Shown: positions 16,039 through 25,132 of the stretch, piece by piece
How positions within the stretch are numbered: the stretch's first letter is position 1
Layout: every line of letters starts with the position of its first letter
Source of the DNA: Alphaproteobacteria bacterium
Lineage (GTDB): Bacteria; Pseudomonadota; Alphaproteobacteria; Acetobacterales; Acetobacteraceae
NCBI GenBank assembly: GCA_016869735.1
Contig: VGDL01000009.1
Span: forward strand, 16,823-80,822
DNA: 64,000 bases
Direction of reading: 5' to 3'
Notes under the pieces: generated by a model
Seen by the model: the letters and a program-made list of their open reading frames with translations, nothing else
The model's database searches: none
What the model was told of the DNA's origin: nothing
Translations under genes and position numbers: made by a program

Positions 16039-17535
16039 ATGACCGAAGCCTGTGACCTGACCGCCGTTGAAGCGCGCCGCCTGATCGGGCAGCGCAAGCT
16101 TTCCCCCGTTGAATTGCTGGAAAGCTGCCTGAAGCGGATTGATGAAGTGAACCACGCGGTGAATGCCGTGGTAGCGCTCGATGAGGTCCGCGCCCGCGCG
16201 GCGGCCAAGGAAGCCGAAGCGGCCGTGATGCGTGGCGATGAACTCAGCCCGCTGCATGGCCTGCCGATTGGCATCAAGGATTTGGAAGAAACCGAGGGGC
16301 TGCGCACCACCTATGGCAGCCCGATCTTCCGCGATTTCGTGCCCGATGCGGATTGCGGCATGGTCGCCAATCTGCGCGCCAATGGCGCGATTGTTGCGGG
16401 CAAGACCAATACGCCGGAATTCGGGGCGGGGGCGAATACGCGCAACGCTGTCTATGGCGTGACAGGCAATCCCTTTGATCCGATGAAATCCGCGGCCGGG
16501 TCTTCGGGCGGTTCGGGCGTGGCGCTGGCCACCAATATGTTCCCGATCTGCTCGGGTTCCGACACGGGTGGTTCCTTGCGTAACCCCGCCGCCTTCAATG
16601 GCATTGTTGGCTATCGGCCTTCGCCTGGCCTGGTGCCTTCCGAAAAGCGCGCCCATGGCTGGTCCGGCCTGCCGGTGCTTGGCCCCATGGCGCGCAATGT
16701 GCCGGATGTCTGCCTGCTGCTTTCCGCCATGGCATCCGATGATGGGCGCGACCCGCTGGCCTACACGCTCCATGATGGCTATGTGCGCGAAGAACCAAGC
16801 CTTTATTTTTCTGTGCCGCAGTATGATCTTGCCAGCCTGCGCCTGGCTTTCAGCCCGGATTTCGGCATGGCGCCGACCGAAAAGCATATCCGCGACATCT
16901 TCGCTGACCGCGCCGGCGCCATCGCGCCCATGTTCGGCGTGGCTGAAGCGGCGCACCCGGATTGCACCGGCGGCGATGAAGCGTTTGAGGTGTTGCGCGC
17001 GGCCGGCTTCCTGACCTCACATCAGGAAAAATGCCGCACGCGGCCCCAGGATGTTGGGCCCAATGTGCGTGCCAATGTCGAAGAAGGGCTGCGCTATAGC
17101 CTGGATGACTATGCCCGCGCGGCAGCAGCGCAGACCAAGATGTATCGCGCCTGGCAGGGGTTTTTCGCCGCGCATGATGTGTTGATTACGCCGGCGATCA
17201 CGATCTCCCCCCGCCCCTGGAAGGAGCTGTTCCCCGCCGAGATTGATGGCAAGCCGACGCGGACCTACTTCCATTGGCTCGCTTTGGCTTATTACCCGAC
17301 GCTCTGCGGCCACCCGGCGATTTCCATCCCGATGGGGCTGGACCGCAACGGCATGCCCTTCGGCTTGCAGGTGGTGGGGCCACGTGGGGGCGATCGGCTG
17401 GTGCTCGGCGTCGCGGCGGCGATTGAGGAAGTCTTTGCGGGTGATGCGCTCCGCTGTCGCCCGGTACCGGATTTGGCGAAGTTGAAGGCGGCCGAGCCAG
17501 TGAAGGATATGCCGGGCGCGGTCGGCTGGGATTGA
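16039..17535 (+). CDS. Amidase signature family enzyme
   Basis: 498 residues with the amidase-signature triad: Lys in LPIGIKDLEET, cis-Ser in AAGSSGGSGVALA and nucleophile Ser in SGSDTGGSLRNPA. The C-terminus contains GHPAISIPMGLDRNGMPFGLQVVGP, the usual end of non-GatA amidases. GAGG is placed 9 bases before the ATG. It follows the GGT-family gene and probably shares its transcript; the two enzymes might act in turn on an amide or gamma-glutamyl compound, which is inference. It is not closely similar to the amidase at 9907. Confidence 0.9.
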   Translation: MTEACDLTAVEARRLIGQRKLSPVELLESCLKRIDEVNHAVNAVVALDEVRARAAAKEAEAAVMRGDELSPLHGLPIGIKDLEETEGLRTTYGSPIFRDFVPDADCGMVANLRANGAIVAGKTNTPEFGAGANTRNAVYGVTGNPFDPMKSAAGSSGGSGVALATNMFPICSGSDTGGSLRNPAAFNGIVGYRPSPGLVPSEKRAHGWSGLPVLGPMARNVPDVCLLLSAMASDDGRDPLAYTLHDGYVREEPSLYFSVPQYDLASLRLAFSPDFGMAPTEKHIRDIFADRAGAIAPMFGVAEAAHPDCTGGDEAFEVLRAAGFLTSHQEKCRTRPQDVGPNVRANVEEGLRYSLDDYARAAAAQTKMYRAWQGFFAAHDVLITPAITISPRPWKELFPAEIDGKPTRTYFHWLALAYYPTLCGHPAISIPMGLDRNGMPFGLQVVGPRGGDRLVLGVAAAIEEVFAGDALRCRPVPDLAKLKAAEPVKDMPGAVGWD

Positions 17536-17887
17536 TCCGAAGCCAATGCAGGCATCAACTGTGGCAAAAAGGCGCAAAACCCAGATTTTGAGACCCGTAA
17601 AGTCCTCCAGCTTTCGGGTCGCCTGCCCTTCATCGCCGGAAACAAGGCTGCGTTGATCGGCGCATCGCCTCCCTGGCCTGACGCCATGGGGTGGTTTGCG
17701 CTTGGATTGTTAATCACAATCCGACTGTAAAATAAAATAATAACAATGGTTTACAATATTGGTGGCGCTCGTTCGGCGCGCGCCGAAGTGGTTGCGGCCC
17801 CGAAATATGGGGAAGTGCGACAAAAATTCTCTTATCAAATCGCCGTGAATGTATTAACCGATTCTAAAGATTATCGGTCGGAGATGT
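17536..17887. promoter_or_regulatory. Intergenic region upstream of the OmpA-type gene
   Basis: About 350 bases without a credible gene. The stretch 17705-17760 is strikingly A/T-rich (runs of AAAATAAAATAATAA) for this genome and contains a 7-bp inverted repeat. A second A/T-rich patch lies at 17820-17880. This looks like a strong promoter with an upstream element and at least one regulator site. No terminator of the amidase gene is obvious. Confidence 0.5.
17704..17722. promoter_or_regulatory. Inverted repeat GGATTGT-N5-ACAATCC
   Basis: A perfect 7-bp inverted repeat around TAATC, directly next to the A/T-rich patch and about 165 bases upstream of the OmpA-type start. Size and symmetry fit a dimeric helix-turn-helix operator; the regulator is unknown. 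Confidence 0.4.
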
Positions 17888-18958
17888 ATGTTCATGTTCA
17901 AGACGCTTCGGAATGGTATCGTTGCCTCGTCTTTTGTTCTGGTCGCAGGCGCTGCATCGGCGCAACCCGTGCAAGGGTTTTATGTCGGTGGTGGCCTTGG
18001 CTTATCGGATGTGAACCTGACGGAAGGCGCCCTCGGCGGACAGACTTATGAGCAGGATTGGCAGCCTGGTGGAATTGGCGTTTTAAGTTTGGGTTATGGT
18101 TTCGGTAATGGCTTGCGTGCCGAAATTGAAGGCGCTTACCGGGCCTATGAATCGGATTACGGCAAGCTTGGTCGCCAAAACGCTGCCTCAAGCGGGCGCG
18201 CTCAGGCTTACGGTGTTTTCGCGAATTTAATTTATGATCTCGATCTGCGCCTTTTGGGCTTGAACACCAAGGCGGTGGTTCCTTACTTCGGCGTCGGTAT
18301 CGGTTACACAGTTTGGTCCTGGGACAATGTGCGGCTCAGCCGAGAAAATTCATCCCTAACGGTGAATGATTCTGACGGGCTTGTGGCATACCAGGGCATT
18401 GCCGGCCTCTCCTTTCCGATCAATGCCGTCCCTGGGCTCTCGGTTACGGCCGAATATCGTTACTATAATGAATTTGACGATCCTGAGCTGAAGATGGCCA
18501 GCACCGTCGGTGGTAACACCACAACAAAGACCAAGCCGATTGGTAATTTTAACCAGAATTTCCTGCTGGGCCTTCGCTATGCTTTCAACGCCGCGCCGGT
18601 TGTGGCAGCCGCTGCTGCGCCGGTCGCGGCCTCTCGCACCTTTCTGGTTTTCTTTGACTGGAGCAAGGCAGACCTGACGGATCGCGCCCGCCAGATCATT
18701 GGCGAAACCGCTTCCGCTCGGGGTCAGGGCGTGACCCGTATTGAGGTTAATGGCTTTACGGATCGCTCGGGTTCGGCCGACTACAACATGCAGCTTTCGG
18801 TCCGTCGCGCCAATGCGGTGGCGGCTGAACTCCTGCGCCGTGGCGTGCCGCGGAATGAAATCGTGACGCGCGGCTTCGGTGAAGAAAACAACCTGGTGCC
18901 GACGGCCGATGGTGTGCGTGAACCGCAGAACCGCCGCGTTGAAATCATCCTGAAATAG
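17888..18958 (+). CDS. OmpA family outer-membrane protein
   Basis: 356 residues. A signal peptide (hydrophobic VASSFVLVAGAASA, cut near ASAQP) leads into an eight-stranded-type outer-membrane barrel (FYVGGGLGLSDV, alternating aromatic strands to about residue 230). An Ala-rich linker follows, then an OmpA C-terminal peptidoglycan-binding domain (VNGFTDRSGSADYN, LSVRRANAVAAEL, GFGEENNLVPT, NRRVEI). It anchors the outer membrane to the cell wall and is probably abundant. The ATG 17888 follows GGAG closely; ATG 17894 is equally possible. A strong terminator follows. Confidence 0.92.
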   Translation: MFMFKTLRNGIVASSFVLVAGAASAQPVQGFYVGGGLGLSDVNLTEGALGGQTYEQDWQPGGIGVLSLGYGFGNGLRAEIEGAYRAYESDYGKLGRQNAASSGRAQAYGVFANLIYDLDLRLLGLNTKAVVPYFGVGIGYTVWSWDNVRLSRENSSLTVNDSDGLVAYQGIAGLSFPINAVPGLSVTAEYRYYNEFDDPELKMASTVGGNTTTKTKPIGNFNQNFLLGLRYAFNAAPVVAAAAAPVAASRTFLVFFDWSKADLTDRARQIIGETASARGQGVTRIEVNGFTDRSGSADYNMQLSVRRANAVAAELLRRGVPRNEIVTRGFGEENNLVPTADGVREPQNRRVEIILK

Positions 18959-18976
18959 GGTTGCAAAAGCCTGTTG

Positions 18977-19013
18977 AAGGCCGCCGGCCCCGGATGGGGC
19001 GGCGGCCTTTTTT
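18977..19013 (+). terminator. Rho-independent terminator after the OmpA-type gene
   Basis: AAGGCCGCC pairs with GGCGGCCTT and GCCCC with GGGGC, with one bulged G, around the loop GGAT; six T follow. It starts 18 bases after the stop codon. Confidence 0.9.
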
Positions 19014-19067
19014 GTTGCGCGAGGCAAGGCTTGTCAGTGGCCGGCAGGTCGGCCATTGCAGTGATCC

Positions 19068-20186
19068 ATGCGGCCCTTGCTGATCGGATCGGAAATCTAT
19101 CGCGGCTCCACCTATGGGCCGAAGCATCCGCTGGCGATCCCCCGTGTTTCCACAACACTTGACCTGATCCGCGCGCTGGGCTGGGTCGCGCCCGATCAGT
19201 ATATCGAAAGCCCGCGCGCGTCGCCCGAGGCGCTACAACGCTTCCATAGCGCTGACTACATCGCGGCCCTGATGCGCGCCGAGGAAAGCCAAAATGTCAG
19301 CGCTGAAGACCGCGCACGCTTTCGCATCGGTGCTGATGGCAATCCAGTCTACCGCGAGGTATTTCGCCGCCCCGCCACCAGCGCGGGTGGCGTGCTGCTG
19401 GCGGCAAGGCTCACTGCCTCGGCTGGCCTTGTGCATGTGCCGGGGGGCGGCACACATCATGGTCAGCCGGATCGCGCTTCAGGCTTTTGTTATGTGAATG
19501 ATGCGGTGCTGGGGTTATTGGCCTGGCGCGATCAGGGGCTGTCACCACTGCTTTACGTGGATATTGATGCGCATCACGGTGATGGCGTGCAGGACGCCTT
19601 TCATGATGACCCGCATGTCTTCACGCTTTCGGTGCATGAAGACGGTCGCTGGCCCTTCACCGGTGGGCTGGGTGACAGGGCAGGGGGCCATGCCGCCAAT
19701 ATCCCGGTGCCGGCCGGCTTCAATGATAGTGAAATGGCCTGGGTGCTGCATGAAGCGATCCTCCCCATCGCGCGACGCCTCAGGCCCGCCGCCATCATGC
19801 TGCAATGCGGCGCGGATGCGCTGGAAGAAGACCCGCTGTCGCGGCTTGCGCTTTCCAATAATGCACACCGCGCTGTTGTTGCGGCGCTGATGGGCCTCGC
19901 GCCCCGGCTGATCGCACTCGGCGGCGGTGGCTATAATCCCTGGAGCGTGGCGCGCTGTTGGGCGGGGGTTTGGGGTGCGCTGAATGGCCATGCCCTGCCC
20001 GAACGCCTGCCCGAGGCTGCCGAAGCGGTTTTGCGGGGCTTAAGCTACCACCGCGCCGCCGGGCGCAACCCGCCGGAGCATTGGTTCACCACACTTGCGG
20101 ATGCGCCCCGCCCCGGCGTGGTGCGCGCCGTGGTGCGCCGCGCGGCAGCGGCAGCGCTTGAGGCGCTTCCTGATCCTGTGTCATGA
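19068..20186 (+). CDS. Histone-deacetylase superfamily protein (AcuC / acetylpolyamine hydrolase type)
   Basis: 372 residues of the arginase-fold, zinc-dependent deacetylase family. Seen are the paired histidines in PGGGTHHGQ, the zinc ligands in YVDIDAHHGDG (Asp-x-His) and Asp in QCGADALEEDPLS, and the glycine-rich ALGGGGYN near the C-terminus carrying the Tyr. Bacterial members deacetylate acetyl-CoA synthetase lysines (AcuC) or acetylpolyamines; which applies here is not clear. ATG 19068 is the start. The last four bases overlap the start of the DUF192 gene (ATGA), so both are coexpressed. Confidence 0.9.
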   Translation: MRPLLIGSEIYRGSTYGPKHPLAIPRVSTTLDLIRALGWVAPDQYIESPRASPEALQRFHSADYIAALMRAEESQNVSAEDRARFRIGADGNPVYREVFRRPATSAGGVLLAARLTASAGLVHVPGGGTHHGQPDRASGFCYVNDAVLGLLAWRDQGLSPLLYVDIDAHHGDGVQDAFHDDPHVFTLSVHEDGRWPFTGGLGDRAGGHAANIPVPAGFNDSEMAWVLHEAILPIARRLRPAAIMLQCGADALEEDPLSRLALSNNAHRAVVAALMGLAPRLIALGGGGYNPWSVARCWAGVWGALNGHALPERLPEAAEAVLRGLSYHRAAGRNPPEHWFTTLADAPRPGVVRAVVRRAAAAALEALPDPVS

Positions 20187-20671
20187 AGGCCCTTATGCGA
20201 AGACGTTCCCTGCTGGCGCTTGGCGCCCTGCTGCCCATCGCCGCTGTCGCGCAGCCCGGGGTGGATCGCCCCCAGCCACGCCTGCCAACCGAAGCCTTGG
20301 TGTTTGAAACCCGCGATGGTCGCCGCCTTGCCTTCACGGTCGAGATGGCGGTGCAGCCGGAACAGCAAATGATTGGCCTGATGTTCCGCCCTGAAGTGAA
20401 GCCGGATGAGGGGATGCTATTCGATTGGGGCGCCCCGCGTGAGAGTTCGATGTGGATGCGCAACACCATCACATCGCTTGATATGGTCTTCATTGCTGCC
20501 GATGGCCGCGTGCATCGCATTGCGGAACGCACCGTGCCCTATTCGCTGGCCAGTATTTCGAGCAATGGCCCGGTGCGCGCGACATTGGAACTGGCTGCCG
20601 GCACGGCGGAACGGGTCAATATCCGTGTCGGTGATCGTGTGCTGCACCGGATTTTCGGCACGGCGCCTTAG
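20183..20671 (+). CDS. DUF192 family exported protein
   Basis: 162 residues with a signal peptide (MRRRSLLALGALLPIAAVAQP) and one DUF192 domain: VEMAVQPEQQMIGLMFRPEV, GMLFDWGAPRESSMWMRNTITSLDMVFI and ISSNGPVRATLELAAGTAE. The function of the family is unknown; the fold is a small beta-barrel and the proteins are predicted periplasmic. Start overlaps the previous stop as ATGA. Confidence 0.88.
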   Translation: MKALMRRRSLLALGALLPIAAVAQPGVDRPQPRLPTEALVFETRDGRRLAFTVEMAVQPEQQMIGLMFRPEVKPDEGMLFDWGAPRESSMWMRNTITSLDMVFIAADGRVHRIAERTVPYSLASISSNGPVRATLELAAGTAERVNIRVGDRVLHRIFGTAP

Positions 20672-20707
20672 CCTTTCCCCGGACGCAGGTGATGATCCGC
20701 GTCTGCC

Positions 20708-21187
20708 TTACTGGCCAAACCGCGCGAATTCCCGCGCCAAATCCTCATAAATCGCGCGCTTGAAGGCCACTGCCAGCGCGGGCAATTCGCCAAGCTCTGC
20801 CCAGCGCCAAGCATCGAATTCCGGGTGCGGATCAAGATCAAGCCGGATATCGCCATCATCGCCCAGAAAGCGCAGCGCAAACCATTTCTGTCTTTGCCCG
20901 CGATACTTTCCGCCAAGCGCCTTGCCGATCAGTTCTGGCGGCAGATCGTAGAATAGCCAGCTTGGATGCTCGGCCAGGATTTCGGCCTTGGCGGTGCCGA
21001 TTTCTTCTTCCAATTCGCGGAAGATGGCGATGGCGGGGTCCTCACCGGCATCCATGCCGCCTTGCGGCAATTGCCAACCGCCGGCCGCCCCTTCGGCATT
21101 GGGCAAATCCGCGCGCCGCGCCACCAGCACCTGCCCCACCCCGTTGAACAGCAGCGCGCCGACATTGTCGCGGTAGGGAAGGGTCAT
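20708..21187 (-). CDS. rppH: RNA pyrophosphohydrolase RppH (Nudix)
   Basis: 159 residues. The Nudix box is GGMDAGEDPAIAIFRELEEEIG, split as GMDAGEDPAIAIFREL then EEEIG. The N-terminal YRDNVGALLFN and WQLPQGG, and the KWFALRF segment, match RppH, which removes pyrophosphate from 5'-triphosphate mRNAs to start decay. Its ATG overlaps the yibQ-like stop (21187-21184), so it is the last gene of the gpmI-envC-ctpA-yibQ-rppH run. Confidence 0.94.
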   Translation of the reverse strand: MTLPYRDNVGALLFNGVGQVLVARRADLPNAEGAAGGWQLPQGGMDAGEDPAIAIFRELEEEIGTAKAEILAEHPSWLFYDLPPELIGKALGGKYRGQRQKWFALRFLGDDGDIRLDLDPHPEFDAWRWAELGELPALAVAFKRAIYEDLAREFARFGQ

Positions 21188-22449
21188 TGCGTGCGGGTTT
21201 CCGCGGTCTCGGGCGGGCGCCTGATCAGTACTGAAATGGGTGCCAGCACCACGCCGCGCCGTTCAAGCCCCGCCGCCCAGGCCACCAGCCGATCCACCAC
21301 CACCGGGGTCGCAGCATGGGCCAAGCCAAGCGCTGAACCGCGCGCCTTGGCGATTGCCTCCAGTTCACCAAGACGCCGTTCGATTTCGGTCCGCGTCGCG
21401 GGTTCATCCAGGATCACATCCACCGAACGGCCCCAGGCGCGGCTTGGCCCTGCAACCCCAGGTCGGGCATCCACAAACAACATGCCGCGATTGCGGAGCG
21501 ATTCCTGCAGCGCAAGATAGCTTTGTTCCATGGCGGCGAAGCGTTCGCCCCGCATGCCGCCCACCACACCAATGGCGCCGACATAACCCGGAAAGCGGGA
21601 CAGCACCCATTCCAGATTGGCCATGTTTTCCGGCGCCGAGCGCCCGGTCAGCAGGGCGCGGTTGCCCGGGTCATTCAGCGGGTAGCCGGCGGGTTCCAGC
21701 GGCAGGCCGATCAGCGCTTCAGCGCCCTTGGCGCGCAGCCGTTCCGCCACCTGGGCGGCGCGCGGCGCATAGGGCGAAATGGCGAAAGTGACGGCGGGCG
21801 GCAGCCGACGAAGCGCATCTTCGGTTTGTGCGTTGGAAAAGCCGACATCCGCCACAATGATGCCGATACGCGGGCGGGTATCCTGCCGGTCAAATTGCCC
21901 GGCATAGGCACGGATGGAGGTGCGGCCATCCGCACCCACCCTTGGCAGCATTCCAAAGCGGCCCTGTTCCAGCAAAGCGGGATCGGGGGCTGCGATGGGG
22001 CGCGCATTCGGGAAGTCAGATATCGCCGCCGGAACATCAAGCGCCGGTGGCGCGGGGGCGGCAGGCGTTGGCGCCACTACCTCAAGGGGGGGCGCGGTTT
22101 GTTCTGGCGTGGCTGGGGCCGGGGCTTGCGCCTCCGCAGGTGGTGGGGGTGCTGCGGGGGGCTCTGGCACGGCGGCGGGTGGGGCTGGGGTTTCAGCTAC
22201 CGGCACGGGGGCAGGTTCGGCGGCGGGCGGGGGCACCGGTTCGGCCAGGGCCGGCGTGGGTGCGGGGGCGGGTTCCGGTGCGGGCGCGGGCGCGGACTCA
22301 GCCTCGGCCACTATTTCCTCACGCGGAGCGGGCGGGCCCAAACGGTCAAGCCAAAGCTTGCCACCACCCAGCAGCAGCAGCACCAAAACCCAAAACAAGC
22401 CAAGTCCGCGCCAGCCGGCGAATACCCGGCGCGGCAATCCTTCTGCCAT
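21184..22449 (-). CDS. Divergent polysaccharide deacetylase (YibQ/DUF610 family)
   Basis: An N-terminal membrane anchor (GLGLFWVLVLLLLGGG) is followed by a Pro/Ala linker of about 110 residues and a C-terminal domain with RPRIGIIVADVGFS, VTFAISPYAP and GMLFVDARPG. This is the divergent polysaccharide deacetylase family, distantly related to NodB-type enzymes; activity is unproven. In Rhodospirillales and related groups it is encoded beside envC and ctpA, which suggests a cell-wall role. ATG 22449 follows a TGAGG that overlaps the ctpA stop. The Pro/Ala linker explains the G/C-rich low-complexity run at 22050-22320. Confidence 0.85.
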   Translation of the reverse strand: MAEGLPRRVFAGWRGLGLFWVLVLLLLGGGKLWLDRLGPPAPREEIVAEAESAPAPAPEPAPAPTPALAEPVPPPAAEPAPVPVAETPAPPAAVPEPPAAPPPPAEAQAPAPATPEQTAPPLEVVAPTPAAPAPPALDVPAAISDFPNARPIAAPDPALLEQGRFGMLPRVGADGRTSIRAYAGQFDRQDTRPRIGIIVADVGFSNAQTEDALRRLPPAVTFAISPYAPRAAQVAERLRAKGAEALIGLPLEPAGYPLNDPGNRALLTGRSAPENMANLEWVLSRFPGYVGAIGVVGGMRGERFAAMEQSYLALQESLRNRGMLFVDARPGVAGPSRAWGRSVDVILDEPATRTEIERRLGELEAIAKARGSALGLAHAATPVVVDRLVAWAAGLERRGVVLAPISVLIRRPPETAETRTQ

Positions 22450-22456
22450 CACATCC

Positions 22457-23827
22457 TCAGCGTTGCCCGCCGCGTGGCGCCGAAGCCATGCCGCGCAGCA
22501 GCATCAAAGCCTGTTGAAGTTGATGATCCGTTTCCGGCTTGGTTGGGTCAAAAGCCGGGGCGCCTTCTGCGGGCTGGCGCACCACACGTTCCACCAAGCC
22601 GGCCGGCAGATTGAGCGGCGGTGGCGGGATGGGTGCCCGGGTTTCGGCCTGGGTTTCATTGCGGAGCGAACGGCGCAAATCCGCTTCCCGATCACGCGGC
22701 GGCTGCGCGGCGCGGGTTTCTTCACGCGTGGCCAGCACTTCGATATCGGGTTCAATCCCGGTGCCCTGAATGGACCGGCCCGATGGCGTGTAATAGCGCG
22801 CCGTTGTCAGGCGAATGGCGCCATTGCCTGGCACGGGCATCACCGTTTGCACGCTGCCCTTGCCGAAGGATTTCACGCCAACCACCACGGCGCGGCCATG
22901 GTCCTGAAGCGCGCCAGCGACGATTTCACTCGCACTCGCGCTGCCGCCATTGATCAGCACGACAATCGGCAGCCCATCGGCGATATCGCCAGCTTTGGCG
23001 TTCCAGCGCTGCGCATCTTCCTGCCGACGTGCGCGGGTTGAGACAATTTCGCCCTGGTTCAAAAAATCATCCGTGACCTGCACCGCCTGATCAAGCAGGC
23101 CGCCAGGATTATTGCGGAGATCAAGCACCAGGCCCTTCAAGCCGCCCTGCGCCTGCTGCTTCAATTGCTGCAAAGCGCGCCGCAGCCCGGCTTCCGTCTG
23201 TTCATTGAAGGACGTGATGCGGACATAACCCAGATTGCCGTCTTCCAGCCGGAAGCGCACCACTTGCGGGCGGATAACATCGCGCGTCAGCGTCAGTTCA
23301 ATGGGACGTTCAGCGCCCTGCCTGCGGATCGTCATCTTGATTTGCGTGCCACGTTGGCCGCGCATCTGTTCCACCGCTTCCTGTAATGTCAGGCCCTGGA
23401 CAGATGTGCCATTCAAATGGGTGATGAAATCGCCCGGCCTGACGCCGGCCCGCGCGGCGGGGGTTTCGTCAATCGGGCTGATGACCTTGATATAGCCGCC
23501 TTCTTGCGTCACTTCGATGCCAAGCCCGCCAAATTCGCCACGGGTCTGAGTTTGCATGTCGCGGAAGCTGCGCTGGTTCAAATAGGATGAATGCGGGTCA
23601 AGGCTGGACAGCATGCCCTGGATCGCGTTTTCGATCGCGTCCCGGTCATTTACCGGTTCCACATATTCGGCGCGCACCCGTTCAAACACATCGCCAAACA
23701 GGTTGAGCAGCCGATAGGTCTCAGCCCGGCTGCCTTCCTGCGCCCAGGCAGCAACCAAAGGGCCCACTACCACACCGGCGGCGAAGGCCGCGCCAATCCC
23801 CGCATAACGGAATATTCCGCGCTTCAT
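22457..23827 (-). CDS. ctpA: C-terminal processing peptidase (S41, CtpA type)
   Basis: 456 residues. An N-terminal hydrophobic segment (YAGIGAAFAAGVVVGPLVAAWA) acts as signal or anchor. A PDZ domain follows (about 85-165: GGLGIEVTQEGG, AARAGVRPGDFI). The S41 core has the catalytic Ser in NGGSASASEIVAGAL and Lys in SFGKGSVQ. Such periplasmic enzymes trim lipoproteins and cell-wall hydrolase factors, fitting the adjacent envC. I start at ATG 23827; a TTG at 23836 extends it by three residues. A Pro-rich C-terminal tail follows the protease domain. Confidence 0.92.
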   Translation of the reverse strand: MKRGIFRYAGIGAAFAAGVVVGPLVAAWAQEGSRAETYRLLNLFGDVFERVRAEYVEPVNDRDAIENAIQGMLSSLDPHSSYLNQRSFRDMQTQTRGEFGGLGIEVTQEGGYIKVISPIDETPAARAGVRPGDFITHLNGTSVQGLTLQEAVEQMRGQRGTQIKMTIRRQGAERPIELTLTRDVIRPQVVRFRLEDGNLGYVRITSFNEQTEAGLRRALQQLKQQAQGGLKGLVLDLRNNPGGLLDQAVQVTDDFLNQGEIVSTRARRQEDAQRWNAKAGDIADGLPIVVLINGGSASASEIVAGALQDHGRAVVVGVKSFGKGSVQTVMPVPGNGAIRLTTARYYTPSGRSIQGTGIEPDIEVLATREETRAAQPPRDREADLRRSLRNETQAETRAPIPPPPLNLPAGLVERVVRQPAEGAPAFDPTKPETDHQLQQALMLLRGMASAPRGGQR

Positions 23828-23944
23828 GCGCCGCAATCCCTTTCACGATCCGGCGAGAGGCGCCGGGTTGAGGTTAAGATAGTCATTCATCGCGTGTTGC
23901 GCGACTCAAGAACGCGTCTTCGCGCAGGAAAAATGGCGTGCGGC

Positions 23945-25132
23945 CTAATTCACCCCATCAAGCCAGGGTATCGGGTCCATCACCTGGCCATTGCTGCGCA
24001 ATTCCACATAAAGCGCGCCGCGCCCATCCGCACCGGCGGCCAGCCTGCCCAAAGCCTCGCCAGCCAGCAGCGCGGCGCCGGCTTCGGTATCCAGCGCGTC
24101 AAACCCGGCCAGCACAAGGTGCAGCCCAGCGCCGCATTCCAGGATGATGATCTGCCCAAAGCGCCGGAAGGGGCCGGCGAATACCGCACGCCCCGTGCAG
24201 GGGCTGACCACCCGCGCACCGCCCGTGGCGGAGAAAGTGACACCCCGCGCCGGCCCCGCTTCGCCCCTTTGGCCGAAGGCGATGCTGACGCGCCCATGCA
24301 CCGGGGCAGGGCGCACCTGATCGGCGATTGGTGGCGTTGGTTGGGGAATGGCGATGGGGGTTGCGGCCTGGCGCGGCTGGCGCGCTTCCCGCCGCGCCCG
24401 CGCCGCGGCCAGCGCGGCTTGCCGTGCCTGTTCGCGTTCCAACGCCGCCAGCATTTCCTGAAAATCATTCGTGCGGGCGAGGGCTTCCTGCGCGCGCGCG
24501 GCTTCGGCCCTTTGCGTTGCGCGGGCTTCACGTTCGCGCAGCCTGGTCTCGGTGATTTCCTCATCCAAGGCTGTGGCGGCCTGGCGAAGCTCAGCCTCGG
24601 CGGCCGCCACCACGGTTGCCTCGGCGGCGGCCATGCGGGCGCGGCGTTCGGCCTCCCCATTGGCGAGGCGGAGTTCCTCGGCCTCGGCACGGATTTGCCG
24701 CGCCATGCCTTGCAGGACCAGAAGGCCGCGCAGCGCTTCCTCGGGCGGGGCGGGCTGCGCGAGAAGCGTTTCCGCCGGCCAAAGTGCGAGCCGCCGCATG
24801 GCCGGCATCATGGGCGCAAGGGAAGCCGCGCGGGCGGCTGCGTCACGAAACGCGTCTGCCGCTGCCTGTTCCGCCATTTGCTTGCGCTGTTCAGCCTCAT
24901 CCAAGGCGCGTTCGGCTTCCTGCACGCGCGCTGCCATGGCAACGCGCTGGCGCGCGAGCCCGCTTTCTTCCGCTGCCGCTGCTTCGGCTTCCCGTGCGGC
25001 GGCTTCGGCAGCGGCACGGCTGGCGGCGCCGGCGCGGCGGGCTTCTTCCAGCGCTTCACGCGAAGGCTGCGCAAACGCCAAGCCTGGCAGCGCCAGCAGG
25101 AAAAGCGCGAAGGCGAGGCGCGCCTTAACCAA
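23945..25132 (-). CDS. envC: Murein hydrolase activator EnvC-like, degenerate LytM domain
   Basis: 395 residues: signal peptide (FALFLLALPGLAFA), a long Ala/Glu coiled coil (about 22-250), and a C-terminal M23/LytM fold (VHGRVSIAFGQRG to ELRSNGQVMDPIPWL). The histidines and aspartate that bind zinc in active LytM enzymes are absent (ARGVTFSATGG where GxxHxGxDxxA is expected), as in EnvC proteins that activate amidases at the septum instead of cutting peptidoglycan. The only usable start is TTG 25132, inside the end of gpmI (8-base overlap), so translation is coupled. Confidence 0.88.
   Translation of the reverse strand: MVKARLAFALFLLALPGLAFAQPSREALEEARRAGAASRAAAEAAAREAEAAAAEESGLARQRVAMAARVQEAERALDEAEQRKQMAEQAAADAFRDAAARAASLAPMMPAMRRLALWPAETLLAQPAPPEEALRGLLVLQGMARQIRAEAEELRLANGEAERRARMAAAEATVVAAAEAELRQAATALDEEITETRLREREARATQRAEAARAQEALARTNDFQEMLAALEREQARQAALAAARARREARQPRQAATPIAIPQPTPPIADQVRPAPVHGRVSIAFGQRGEAGPARGVTFSATGGARVVSPCTGRAVFAGPFRRFGQIIILECGAGLHLVLAGFDALDTEAGAALLAGEALGRLAAGADGRGALYVELRSNGQVMDPIPWLDGVN

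Noticed and set aside
17746..18051. Small gene overlapping the start of the OmpA-type gene
   Set aside because: It has no ribosome site or family signal and conflicts with the OmpA signal peptide region.
22050..22320. Apparent repeat array of GGC/GCG-rich units
   Set aside because: It encodes the Pro/Ala linker of the YibQ-like protein; units are irregular and not a tandem or CRISPR repeat.
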